Source of the DNA: Stakelama flava | Lineage (GTDB): Bacteria; Pseudomonadota; Alphaproteobacteria; Sphingomonadales; Sphingomonadaceae | Length of the DNA: 64,000 nucleotides | Reading direction: 5' to 3' | Assembly (NCBI RefSeq): GCF_019351405.1 | Contig: NZ_JAHWZX010000002.1 | Span: forward strand, 124,001 to 188,000 | The notes under the pieces: generated by a model | Seen by the model: only the letters and a program-made list of their open reading frames with translations | Databases searched by the model: none | Told to the model about the DNA's origin: nothing | Shown: piece after piece, positions 6,730 to 15,547 of the stretch | Layout of the letters: each line of letters begins with the position of its first letter | Numbering within the stretch: position 1 is the stretch's first letter | Translations under genes and position numbers: made by a program

Positions 6730-9048
6730 ATGCCAAGTTTCGCTTCCGCCCTGGAATCCACGCTGCACAAGGCGTTGGAGGCCGCATCGTCGCGTCGCCA
6801 TGAATATGCGACGCTCGAACACCTGCTGCTCGCGCTTGTCGATGATGAGCATGCGTCCAAGGTGATGAACGCGTGCGGCGTCGATTTGGGTGAACTGAAG
6901 ACCACGGTGGCGCATTATCTCGATACCGAGCTTGACGCCCTTAAAGTCGACAGCGTCACCGACCCCTCCCCCACCAGCGGTTTCCAGCGCGTGGTTCAGC
7001 GCGCGATCCTGCATGTCCAGTCGTCCGGTCGCGACGAGGTGACCGGCGCGAACGTGCTGGTCGCGCTGTTTTCCGAACGCGAAAGCTATGCCGTCTATTT
7101 TCTACAGCAGCAGGATATGAGCCGCCTCGATGCCGTGAGCTATATCAGCCATGGCGTGGGCAAGGGCGCATCGGCCGCCGAAGCGGCGACGCCCAAGGGC
7201 GCCGAGGACGAGAAATCGTCCAAGGCCGAGAAGAACAAGGGCGAAAGCGCGCTGAAGCAGTTCTGCGTCGACCTGAACGAAAAGGCCGAACAGGGTAAGG
7301 TCGATCCGCTGATCGGGCGCGGCCCGGAGGTCGATCGGACGGTGCAGATCCTGTGCCGCCGGTCGAAGAACAACCCGCTTTACGTGGGCGATCCGGGCGT
7401 AGGCAAAACCGCGATCGCCGAAGGGCTGGCGCGCAAGATCGTCGAGGGCGATGTTCCCGACGTGTTGAAGGAAGCGGTGATCTATTCGCTCGATATGGGC
7501 GCGCTGCTGGCCGGAACGCGCTATCGCGGCGATTTTGAAGAGCGGCTGAAACAGGTTGTCAACGAACTGGAAAAGCTGCCGCACGCGGTGCTCTTCATTG
7601 ATGAAATCCACACCGTCATCGGCGCGGGCGCGACCAGCGGCGGCGCGATGGATGCGTCGAACCTGCTCAAACCCGCGCTGTCGGGCGGCACGATCCGTTG
7701 CATCGGATCGACCACGTACAAGGAATTCCGCAACCATTTCGAAAAGGACCGCGCGCTGCTTCGCCGGTTCCAGAAGATCGACGTCAACGAACCCAGCGTC
7801 GAGGATACGATCAAGATCCTGACCGGGCTGCGCGGCGCGTTCCAGGATCACCACGACGTCAAATACACCCCCGACGCGATCAAGTCGGCGGTCGAATTGT
7901 CGGCGCGTTACATCAACGACCGCAAGCTGCCCGACAAGGCAATCGACGTGATCGACGAAGTGGGCGCGATGCAGATGCTAGTGCCGGTCAGCCGCCGGAA
8001 AAAGACGATCACGCCCAAGGAGATCGAGGCGGTCATCGCGACGATGGCGCGCATCCCGCCCAAGAGCGTGTCGAACGACGATACCAAGGTTCTCGCCAGC
8101 CTCGAAACCGATCTGAAGCGGGTCGTATTCGGACAGAATGAAGCGATCGAGGTGCTGTCGAGCGCGATCAAGCTGTCCCGGGCGGGGCTTCGCGATCCCG
8201 ACAAGCCGATCGGCAACTATCTGTTCTCCGGCCCCACCGGCGTCGGCAAGACTGAGGTTGCGCGCCAGCTTTCTGAGATTCTCGGCATCCCGCTCCAGCG
8301 TTTCGACATGAGCGAATATATGGAACGCCATTCGGTCAGCCGGCTGATCGGTGCACCTCCGGGCTATGTCGGCTATGATCAGGGCGGCCTGCTCACCGAT
8401 GCGGTCGATCAGAACCCGCACAGCGTGCTGCTGCTCGACGAGATCGAGAAGGCGCATCCCGACCTGTTCAACATCCTGCTTCAGGTGATGGACAACGGGA
8501 AGCTGACCGATCACCACGGCAAAACGGTGGATTTCCGCAACATCATCCTGATCATGACGACCAATGCCGGCGCGTCCGACATGGCCAAGGAATCGATCGG
8601 CTTTGGCAATATCAGCCGCGACGATGTGCAGGAGGAGGCGGTGAAGAAGCTGTTCACCCCCGAATTCCGCAACCGTCTGGATGCCATCGTGCCGTTCGCT
8701 TATCTGCCGACCGACGTCGTTGCGCGGGTGGTGGAGAAATTCATCCTGCAGCTCGAACTGCAGCTTGCCGATCGCGATGTGCATATCCGGCTGGACGATG
8801 GTGCCAAGCAATGGCTGACCGAGCGCGGCTATGACAAGCTGTACGGCGCGCGTCCGATGGGACGGCTGATCCAGGAAAAGGTCAAGCAGCCGCTTGCCGA
8901 GGAATTGTTGTTCGGTAAGCTGGTCCATGGCGGCGAGGTCAATGTGACGCTGAAAGACGACGCACTGTCGTTCGAAATCACCCCGGCCGCGCCGAAAAAA
9001 CCGCGTAAGAAGGGCGGCGGGAAAAAGACAAAGGCCGAGGCGAAATAA
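6730..9048 (+). CDS. clpA: ATP-dependent Clp protease ATP-binding subunit ClpA
   Basis: The protein has 772 residues, close to the usual ClpA length. The N-terminal double Clp_N repeat (LHKALEAASSRRHEYATLEHLLLAL) binds adaptors. Two AAA+ modules follow: Walker A GDPGVGKT at about residue 220 with LFIDEIHTVIGAG, and GPTGVGKT at about residue 500 with LLLDEIEKAHPD. The IGF loop in KESIGFGN is the tripeptide that docks into ClpP. ClpA unfolds N-degron, ssrA-tagged and other substrates and feeds them to ClpP. No ClpS gene precedes it here, although clpS-clpA pairs are common. CTGGAG supplies the ribosome-binding site. A strong terminator follows the stop. Confidence 0.97.
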   Translation: MPSFASALESTLHKALEAASSRRHEYATLEHLLLALVDDEHASKVMNACGVDLGELKTTVAHYLDTELDALKVDSVTDPSPTSGFQRVVQRAILHVQSSGRDEVTGANVLVALFSERESYAVYFLQQQDMSRLDAVSYISHGVGKGASAAEAATPKGAEDEKSSKAEKNKGESALKQFCVDLNEKAEQGKVDPLIGRGPEVDRTVQILCRRSKNNPLYVGDPGVGKTAIAEGLARKIVEGDVPDVLKEAVIYSLDMGALLAGTRYRGDFEERLKQVVNELEKLPHAVLFIDEIHTVIGAGATSGGAMDASNLLKPALSGGTIRCIGSTTYKEFRNHFEKDRALLRRFQKIDVNEPSVEDTIKILTGLRGAFQDHHDVKYTPDAIKSAVELSARYINDRKLPDKAIDVIDEVGAMQMLVPVSRRKKTITPKEIEAVIATMARIPPKSVSNDDTKVLASLETDLKRVVFGQNEAIEVLSSAIKLSRAGLRDPDKPIGNYLFSGPTGVGKTEVARQLSEILGIPLQRFDMSEYMERHSVSRLIGAPPGYVGYDQGGLLTDAVDQNPHSVLLLDEIEKAHPDLFNILLQVMDNGKLTDHHGKTVDFRNIILIMTTNAGASDMAKESIGFGNISRDDVQEEAVKKLFTPEFRNRLDAIVPFAYLPTDVVARVVEKFILQLELQLADRDVHIRLDDGAKQWLTERGYDKLYGARPMGRLIQEKVKQPLAEELLFGKLVHGGEVNVTLKDDALSFEITPAAPKKPRKKGGGKKTKAEAK

Positions 9049-9073
9049 GCCGACGCGAAAGCGATAAAAGACC

Positions 9074-9108
9074 AAAGGGCCGGGGCAGCGATGCGCCGGC
9101 CCTTTTCG
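9074..9108 (+). terminator. Rho-independent terminator after clpA
   Basis: AAAGGGCCGG (9074-9083) pairs with CCGGCCCTTT (9096-9105), a 10-bp perfect stem with a 12-base loop ending in a short T-run. It begins 26 bases after the clpA stop. Confidence 0.8.
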
Positions 9109-9299
9109 TTTGCCCGCAGCTTTTTTGCTGGTCGCATTGATCCCAACCCATGGCGCTATCGCCCTTGCGGTCCCCGCAGAGGCGCCGCAGTCCGGATTTC
9201 ACCGCCATGAAGCGCCGGGGATCGCATCGCCCGGCGTCGCTCCAATCGTTACGAAAGCGTATTTACCGTTTGTTGGATAATGACCGGTAAAGCATCTTC

Positions 9300-11009
9300 A
9301 TGAATCGGGGGCGGCTATTTCTTTCGGGCTTCTGCGTGCTGGTCCTGTGGCTGACCGCGGCGGCATTCGCGTTGCCCTCGCAGGCGCGCGCTAAGGTGTC
9401 GGGCGCGGTGGTGGGCGCGCCATTGCGGGTATGCACGCTTCGCACCGAAACCGACGACACGCCGCGCAAATTATTTGCGAAGGCCCGTCGGTTCGATTGC
9501 GCCACACCGCAACGAAGCTTCGGTCCGGGCGATTATTGGGTGATGAGCCAGCCGCTGGTGGGCATCGACCATGTCGAGCGCCGCAGCCGGGTTCGCATCG
9601 CCAGCGTCTGGCAGCGCGGCATCACGCTGCACGCGTTGTACCGCGACGGCACGATCCGCAGCTGGGCGCTGGACGATGCAGCGACATCCCGACATATCCA
9701 GATGGGCGCGATGATCGAATGGGAATTGCCAAGGGAATATGGCGCACCCGAACGGCTGCTCTGGCAAATCGACGATTCGGCCAATGTGCGCGGCATCCTT
9801 GTCTCCCCCCGGCTTGCTCGGCCCCGACAAAGCAGCGCTGCGAACCTGCAAATGGGCGCGATCTACGCCGCGTTCGGCGGGCTGTGCGCCGCGCTGCTCG
9901 CCTATAATCTGGCGATGTGGGCGGCGTTGCGCCACCGGTTCCAGCTTGCCTATTGCGCGATGGTCGTCGCGCTGGGCGCCTATACCTGCACCTCGTCGGG
10001 CGCGCTTGCATGGTGGCTGCCCGACATCGCCAATACCGACCGTATCCGGCTGAACTATCTGTTCATCGCCTGCGCTGCGGCGGCTGCGCTGTTCTTCGCG
10101 CGAAGCTTTTTCGAAACCGAACTGGCCGGAAGCCGGATACCGCGCGCCGCCAACCGGATGACGGGTCTTCTGGCTCTGGCGACCGCCGCTTTCGTGCTGC
10201 TCGCCCCTTGGCGGATCGCGTTGCTCGACACGCTTGTTTCGCTCAGCTTCGCGGCGATTCTTCCGCTGATTATTCCAATCGTCTGGCGAGCGAGGCAGCG
10301 GCGCAGTCCGCATCTGTGGCTGTTCGCGACCGCATGGGCGGTCCCCTTGCTGTTCGCCTGCCTTCGCATCGCGTCAGGGCTGGGCATTATCCGCCCCGAT
10401 TTCTGGATCGACAATTCAACCATCTTGGCGATGAGTTTCGAAGCGGTGATGTCGACGGTCGCGATCGCCTATCGCATCCGCCTGCTCACCAAGGAGCGCG
10501 ACGAAGCGCGCGCACAGGAACTTGCCGCGCGCCTGCTTGCCGATACCGACCCGCTGACTGGGCTGCTCAACCGGCGCGCCTTTTTGGTGAGAGCGATGGC
10601 GGTCAAGGGCGAACTGACATTGTTCCTGGCCGATCTCGACCATTTCAAACAGGTCAATGAAACGATCGGCCATGACGGCGGCGACGAAGTGCTTCGCGTA
10701 TTCGCACGCACGCTGCGCACCACAGTCCCAGCAGATGCCCTGGTCGCGCGGATCGGCGGCGAGGAGTTCGCGATCGCGCAACCGTCGGGCGAAGCGCTGA
10801 ACCCCGACGAATTGCTTGCCTGGATACGTGCCGCGCGGATGCCGTTCGACCTGTCGATCACCGCAAGCATCGGCAGTTGCACCGGGCCGCTAACCAGCGA
10901 AGGCGACTGGAAGCGATTGTACCATAATGCCGATCGGGCATTGTTCGCGGCGAAAAGCGCCGGACGAGACCGGGCGCGCCGTTCGGAAAGAATCGCGGCG
11001 GCGGCGTAA
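9300..11009 (+). CDS. Membrane-anchored diguanylate cyclase (7TM sensor plus GGDEF)
   Basis: The protein has 569 residues. A signal peptide (FLSGFCVLVLWLTAAAFALP) precedes an exported domain of about 150 residues like the 7TMR-DISM sensor. About seven hydrophobic helices follow (residues about 180-395), then a GGDEF domain from about 420 to 560. The active-site loop is IGGEEFAI, which retains the residues needed to make cyclic di-GMP from two GTP. DPLTGLLNRR and DLDHFKQVN are the usual nucleotide and metal motifs. The RxxD inhibitory site normally just before LVARIGG is missing, so product inhibition there is unlikely. The signal sensed is unknown. It appears monocistronic. Confidence 0.9.
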   Translation: MNRGRLFLSGFCVLVLWLTAAAFALPSQARAKVSGAVVGAPLRVCTLRTETDDTPRKLFAKARRFDCATPQRSFGPGDYWVMSQPLVGIDHVERRSRVRIASVWQRGITLHALYRDGTIRSWALDDAATSRHIQMGAMIEWELPREYGAPERLLWQIDDSANVRGILVSPRLARPRQSSAANLQMGAIYAAFGGLCAALLAYNLAMWAALRHRFQLAYCAMVVALGAYTCTSSGALAWWLPDIANTDRIRLNYLFIACAAAAALFFARSFFETELAGSRIPRAANRMTGLLALATAAFVLLAPWRIALLDTLVSLSFAAILPLIIPIVWRARQRRSPHLWLFATAWAVPLLFACLRIASGLGIIRPDFWIDNSTILAMSFEAVMSTVAIAYRIRLLTKERDEARAQELAARLLADTDPLTGLLNRRAFLVRAMAVKGELTLFLADLDHFKQVNETIGHDGGDEVLRVFARTLRTTVPADALVARIGGEEFAIAQPSGEALNPDELLAWIRAARMPFDLSITASIGSCTGPLTSEGDWKRLYHNADRALFAAKSAGRDRARRSERIAAAA

Positions 11010-11069
11010 CCCGTTGCCGTCACGGCAATTTGGCGGTAACGCATGGTGTTGCAACGAAAGGTGGATGCG

Positions 11070-11273
11070 ATGACGCAACGACGCGCGGTGGCCCTGACGT
11101 TTCTGGTGGCATTGATCGCAACGCTGGCGATCCGTCATCCCAGTGCGGATATCAGCATCCTGACCCATGACCGCGCCGACCCGGCCCCGCACCGCATGCA
11201 GGCGGCGGTCGATCTGGGCATCGGCGCGTTTTCGATCCTCGTGACCTGGACGGCGGGCGAAAGCCGCATGTGA
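11070..11273 (+). CDS. Small hypothetical membrane protein
   Basis: The protein has 67 residues from ATG at 11070, preceded by AAGGTGG at suitable spacing. An upstream in-frame ATG lies at 11043. Residues about 6-20 ([15 protein letters not shown]) form one membrane segment and about 47-60 (LGIGAFSILVTWTA) a second, weaker one. They are joined by a polar loop with several Asp and His. I do not recognise a family. It lies between the diguanylate cyclase and fadD with short gaps, so it could be cotranscribed with either. The main support is the ribosome-binding site and the membrane pattern. Confidence 0.5.
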   Translation: MTQRRAVALTFLVALIATLAIRHPSADISILTHDRADPAPHRMQAAVDLGIGAFSILVTWTAGESRM

Positions 11274-11311
11274 ACTTGCGTCGGCCAAAGTCGCTGCTTA
11301 CACATCTGTAA

Positions 11312-13015
11312 ATGACCGATCCCGTTCAGCTCTGGCGCACTGCCTATCAGCATCCCGATCCATGGGACCGCGTGTTCGAACCGATGTCGATGGTGTCGCT
11401 GTTCGAAGCATCGGCGCGGGCCAAGCCCGCTGCCCCACTGCTCGACTTTCTGGGGCGCAAATACAGCTATGCCGAAACCATGGACGGGGCCAATCGGGTC
11501 GCGTGCGGACTAAAGACGATGGGATATGGGCCGGGCGACAGGATCGGCCTGTTCCTGCCCAATGTCCCGCACTATGTCGCCGCCTATTACGGCATCCTGA
11601 AACTCGGCGCGACGGTGGTGAACTTCTCGCCGCTCTATACGGTCGATGAACTGGCGCACCAGGTGGAGGACAGCGGAACCAGGCTGCTGTTCACCATTTC
11701 GGCCACCGCATTGCTGCCCACCGCGCTGGAGGTGCTGGACAAAAGCGGGCTGGAGCGGCTGGTCGTCGGATCGGTGGCCGGCGCGCTGCCCGCGACGAAA
11801 TCGCTGTTCTATCGCCTGTTCCGCGGCCGCGAAGTCGCCAGCCATCCGGACGATCCGCGGGTCAGCGCGTTTTCGGCGCTGATCGACAATGGCGGCGAAT
11901 GCATCGCGCCGACGATCGAACCCGATAACGACATCGCGCTGATCCAGTATACCGGCGGCACCACCGGCACGCCCAAGGGCGCAATGCTGACGCATCAGAA
12001 TCTGTCGGCCAATGCGCGGCAGGTGGCGCTGCTCGACCCCGAACTGGGACAAGTTACCGACCGGATCGTGGGAGTCCTCCCCTTTTTCCACGTCTTCGCC
12101 AATACCTGTGTGCTCAACCGGACGGTGGTGGCGGGTGGCGAGATCGTGATGCTGCCGCGTTTCGATGCGGCGCAGACGTTGGCCGCGATCGAGCGGACGA
12201 AGGCGACATCGCTTCCCGGCGTGCCGACCATGTATCAGGCGCTGCTCGACCATCCCAAGACGGCGAGCACCAATTTCTCTTCGCTTCGCGTCTGTATCTC
12301 TGGCGGAGCGCCGCTGGCTTCGGAACTGAAGGCGCGGTTCGAACGCGTAACCGGGGCAACGCTGATCGAAGGCTATGGCTTGTCCGAAAGTTCAGGCGTG
12401 GTGTCGAGCAATCCGTACGAGGCACTGAACAAGCCCGGCACGATCGGGCAGCCGATCCCTGCCACGCGGGTGCGGCTGATCGACAAGGAAGACCCGTCGA
12501 AACCGGTCGCCGACGGTGAACCGGGCGAAATAGTGGTGTCGGGGCCGCAGATCATGCGCGGATACTGGAATCGCCCCGATGCCGATGCGCAGGTGTTCGT
12601 AGACGGGGTATTCGGCGGTCAGCAAAAGCGGCACTGGCTGCGCACCGGCGATGTCGGGATGATCGACGAGGACGGGTTCATCCGTATCGTCGACCGGCTG
12701 AAAGACATGATCGCGGTCGGCGGGTTCAAGGTATTTCCCAGCCAGATAGAGGAAATTCTCTACAAACATCCGGCGGTCAAGGAAGCGCTCGTGATCGGCG
12801 TACCCGACGATTATCGCGGCGAAAGCCCGCGCGCCTATATCACGCTGAACAGCGGCGCTGACGAAGACGGTCGGGCAATCGCCGAATGGCTGAACCCGCA
12901 ACTGGGCAAGCATGAACGTGTCGACCGGGTGGTCGTGCGGCAGGAAATGCCCAAAACGATGATCGGCAAGCTCGACCGCAAGGCGTTGCGCGCGGAGGTT
13001 GCGGCGGAGGGCTGA
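11312..13015 (+). CDS. fadD: Long-chain-fatty-acid--CoA ligase
   Basis: The protein has 567 residues, the usual FadD size. It carries the adenylate-forming motifs in order: the phosphate-binding loop YTGGTTGTPKGAM at about residues 213-225, GYGLSESSG at about 353, GDVGMIDEDGFIRIVDR with the ATP-ribose Asp, and the C-terminal PKTMIGKLDRK with the catalytic lysine. It activates fatty acids to acyl-CoA via an acyl-adenylate at the inner membrane, feeding beta-oxidation or lipid remodelling. Other genes of beta-oxidation are not adjacent. The closely following serine hydrolase may be cotranscribed. Confidence 0.92.
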   Translation: MTDPVQLWRTAYQHPDPWDRVFEPMSMVSLFEASARAKPAAPLLDFLGRKYSYAETMDGANRVACGLKTMGYGPGDRIGLFLPNVPHYVAAYYGILKLGATVVNFSPLYTVDELAHQVEDSGTRLLFTISATALLPTALEVLDKSGLERLVVGSVAGALPATKSLFYRLFRGREVASHPDDPRVSAFSALIDNGGECIAPTIEPDNDIALIQYTGGTTGTPKGAMLTHQNLSANARQVALLDPELGQVTDRIVGVLPFFHVFANTCVLNRTVVAGGEIVMLPRFDAAQTLAAIERTKATSLPGVPTMYQALLDHPKTASTNFSSLRVCISGGAPLASELKARFERVTGATLIEGYGLSESSGVVSSNPYEALNKPGTIGQPIPATRVRLIDKEDPSKPVADGEPGEIVVSGPQIMRGYWNRPDADAQVFVDGVFGGQQKRHWLRTGDVGMIDEDGFIRIVDRLKDMIAVGGFKVFPSQIEEILYKHPAVKEALVIGVPDDYRGESPRAYITLNSGADEDGRAIAEWLNPQLGKHERVDRVVVRQEMPKTMIGKLDRKALRAEVAAEG

Positions 13016-13062
13016 CGCACCGCGATTTGCAGGTCTGTGTTATCCATGCAATACAGTGTTGC

Positions 13063-14082
13063 ATGAAGCATCTAGCCTCCGCAGCGCTGCTCGCCATATT
13101 CGCCGTTCCGACCATTGGAAACGCACGGCAATCGAGTGCGACCGACGCGTCCACCCCCGCCAGCTATGTCGAGACCGAGCTGCTTCCCGATGGCAGCTTC
13201 TCCACGCGGGTCGGCGGCGCGGGGCGCGAAGGCGCGCTGTATGAAGCTGGCAGCATTTCAAAATATGCCTGTTCGATCGCGGCGATGGCGCTGCAGCGTC
13301 AGGGTAGGTTGAAGCTCACCGACACGCTCGCCACGCTGCTGCCCGACTATCGCGGCGCAAAGGCGGGCGAAATCACGCTCGAACAGCTCCTCCAGAACCG
13401 TGCCGGGATCGCCGACGGCGCGATGATCGCGGTGCGCGAGGATGCCAAGGCGACGCTTGCGCTGAAGCTCAGCCCGACCGAGGCTGCAAACCGCTTTGCC
13501 ACGCGCTATACCGACGATCCGCCGGGCACCGCGTTCGATTATGTCATCACCAATTGGATATTGGTGCAGGCGATCCTTGAACGCGCGAGCGGATCGTCAA
13601 TCCATGATGTGCTCCGCGACACCGTCTACGTGCCGGCAGAGATGACGCACAGCACCAGCTTTACCGACACCCTGCCCGGCGACGATCCGGTCAAGCCTGT
13701 GGGGTTCACACTGCCCATGCCCAGCTATCTAGTGTGCGCAGGCGGCACCGCGGCAACGCCCGAGGATCTGATCCGGCTGCTGCGCTATCCCTATACGCCC
13801 GGCTATCCCGGGGCCGATCGCGAAGCGCTGGCGCGCGTGGCGAGCGCTGGGTCGCACTATGCGCTGGGCGGGCGAACGCGGGTGGTGACGGTGGACGGCG
13901 TCGCGCATCCGCTCAGTTGGAAGAGCGGCAGCAACGGTGCGTTTAAATCGCGCGCCGCCTATGACCCGATCAGCGACACCGGCTATGCCATCGTCACCAA
14001 TGAGGGCGATCTCGAGCTGTTACAAGCGCGCACCAATGACTGGGCAAAGCGGACGCTGGGTGCGGCACCCGGCGGCGACTGA
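13063..14082 (+). CDS. Exported serine hydrolase of the beta-lactamase/penicillin-binding-like family
   Basis: The protein has 339 residues starting at ATG 13063, which places a clean signal peptide (KHLASAALLAIFAVPTIGNA) at the N-terminus. The upstream in-frame start at 13027 would spoil it. The class C fold is indicated by the nucleophile motif SISK in GSISKYACS (residues about 67-70), LEQLLQNRAGI, and a late KSG (WKSGSNGAF) in the third-motif position. The second motif, normally Tyr-x-Asn after FD, reads Tyr-Val-Ile, so the usual Asn is missing. Activity could be esterase or peptidase-like, or reduced. True beta-lactam resistance is not supported. Confidence 0.8.
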   Translation: MKHLASAALLAIFAVPTIGNARQSSATDASTPASYVETELLPDGSFSTRVGGAGREGALYEAGSISKYACSIAAMALQRQGRLKLTDTLATLLPDYRGAKAGEITLEQLLQNRAGIADGAMIAVREDAKATLALKLSPTEAANRFATRYTDDPPGTAFDYVITNWILVQAILERASGSSIHDVLRDTVYVPAEMTHSTSFTDTLPGDDPVKPVGFTLPMPSYLVCAGGTAATPEDLIRLLRYPYTPGYPGADREALARVASAGSHYALGGRTRVVTVDGVAHPLSWKSGSNGAFKSRAAYDPISDTGYAIVTNEGDLELLQARTNDWAKRTLGAAPGGD

Positions 14083-14086
14083 CGCG

Positions 14087-15547
14087 CTATTCCCACGAAA
14101 GCGGGCGGGCGACTTCTTCGAGCGGCTTGCGTTCATTGGAAAGGCCGATGAAGCGGGTCAGGATCGCGGCTGCGGCCATCAGCGCGGCACCGATCAGATA
14201 GCCGATCAGCACCTGCCCGCGCGACCCGCTTTCGATCAGCAGCCCGAACAGCCAAGGCGCGGCGACGCCGCCAAGCCCCGTCCCGACAGCATAGAAAAAC
14301 GCAATCGCCAGCGCGCGGATTTCAATCGGAAAGCTCTCAGCTACTGTCAGGTATGCGGCGGAAGCTGCTGCTGAAGCAAAGAAAAAGGTGACGCTCCAAC
14401 ACAGAGTCTGAGAAGTCGCGTTCAGCCAGCCGGCAGCGAAGGCAAGACCGGTCAACGTCAACAACAGCGCCGACATGCCATAGGTGAGCATAATCATCGG
14501 CCGTCGCCCGACGGTATCGAAAAAGCGACCAAGGATCAGCGGGCCGGCTACGTTTCCCGCAGCGAATGGAAGAATATACCAACCGACCAAACTGTTTGGA
14601 ATCGCGTAGAAATCGGTCAGCATCATTGCATAGGTGAAGAAGATGGCGTTGTAGAAAAAGGCCTGCGCCGCCATCAGGGTGAGGCCGAACACGGTGCGCT
14701 TTGGATATGTATAGACAAGTGTGGTCACGACATCGCGCAGGCTGGTCGATCGGCGCGGCACGACCCGGTTTGCGCTCGCAGGGAGATCAGGCAGCGAATG
14801 GCCTGCCTCGACAATGCGGCGTTCGATGTCGCCCACCACGCGCTCCGCCGCCTCCTCACGACCGTGAATGGCGAGCCAGCGTGGGCTTTCGGGAATATAG
14901 CGGCGCAGCGCCAGAATCACCGCCCCGATCACCGCCCCGCCAAAAAAGGCGATGCGCCAGCCATGATCCGGCGCGAACCAGCGCGGATCGAGCAGGATGA
15001 TCGACAGCGCGCTTGCCATTGCCGCACCAACCCAGAAGCTGCCGTTGATGGCAAGATCGGTCCAGCCGCGCCGCCGCGCGGGGATAAGTTCCTGTATCGC
15101 CGAATTGATCGCGCTGTATTCGCCGCCGATGCCCGCCCCTGTAAGAAAGCGGGCGATGGCATAGCTGGGTACGCTCCACGTGAAGGCGGTGGCGAGCGTA
15201 GCGATGAGGTACAGGCCCAGCGTCACTGAAAAAAGCCGCTTCCTGCCCCAGCGATCAGTCAGCCAGCCAAAGAACAGCGCGCCGATCACCGCGCCCGCCA
15301 GATACATCGAATTCGCGAACCCGACATCGCCCGCGCTGAACCCCATCGCCGGACTGTCGCGAAGCGCGCCCGCGACCGATCCGGCCAGCGTCACTTCCAA
15401 CCCATCGAGGATCCAGGTGATGCCGAGCGCGATGACGATAAGCCAGTGAAACCGGCTCCATGGCAGCCGGTCGAGCCGGGCGGGAATGTCCACGCCCCCG
15501 CCCTGCCCCGCCGCGCCTGCCGCGAGACCGGCCCCGTGCCCGCTCAT
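14087..15547 (-). CDS. MFS transporter (metabolite:H+ symporter-like)
   Basis: The protein has 486 residues from ATG at 15547 and about twelve hydrophobic segments. The loop between helices 2 and 3 carries GWLTDRWGRKRLF, the MFS signature, repeated in degenerate form after helix 8 (GRFFDTVGRRPM). The TM1 region ITWILDGLEVTLAG and the overall spacing resemble the aromatic-acid/metabolite symporter group. The start overlaps the aldehyde dehydrogenase stop as ATGA, so the two genes form an operon in which the transporter may import a compound processed to an aldehyde. The substrate is not deducible. Confidence 0.85.
   Translation of the reverse strand: MSGHGAGLAAGAAGQGGGVDIPARLDRLPWSRFHWLIVIALGITWILDGLEVTLAGSVAGALRDSPAMGFSAGDVGFANSMYLAGAVIGALFFGWLTDRWGRKRLFSVTLGLYLIATLATAFTWSVPSYAIARFLTGAGIGGEYSAINSAIQELIPARRRGWTDLAINGSFWVGAAMASALSIILLDPRWFAPDHGWRIAFFGGAVIGAVILALRRYIPESPRWLAIHGREEAAERVVGDIERRIVEAGHSLPDLPASANRVVPRRSTSLRDVVTTLVYTYPKRTVFGLTLMAAQAFFYNAIFFTYAMMLTDFYAIPNSLVGWYILPFAAGNVAGPLILGRFFDTVGRRPMIMLTYGMSALLLTLTGLAFAAGWLNATSQTLCWSVTFFFASAAASAAYLTVAESFPIEIRALAIAFFYAVGTGLGGVAAPWLFGLLIESGSRGQVLIGYLIGAALMAAAAILTRFIGLSNERKPLEEVARPLSWE

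Noticed and set aside
13063..14082. A beta-lactam resistance gene
   Set aside because: The fold is shared, but the second motif lacks its Asn and nothing else suggests a true beta-lactamase.
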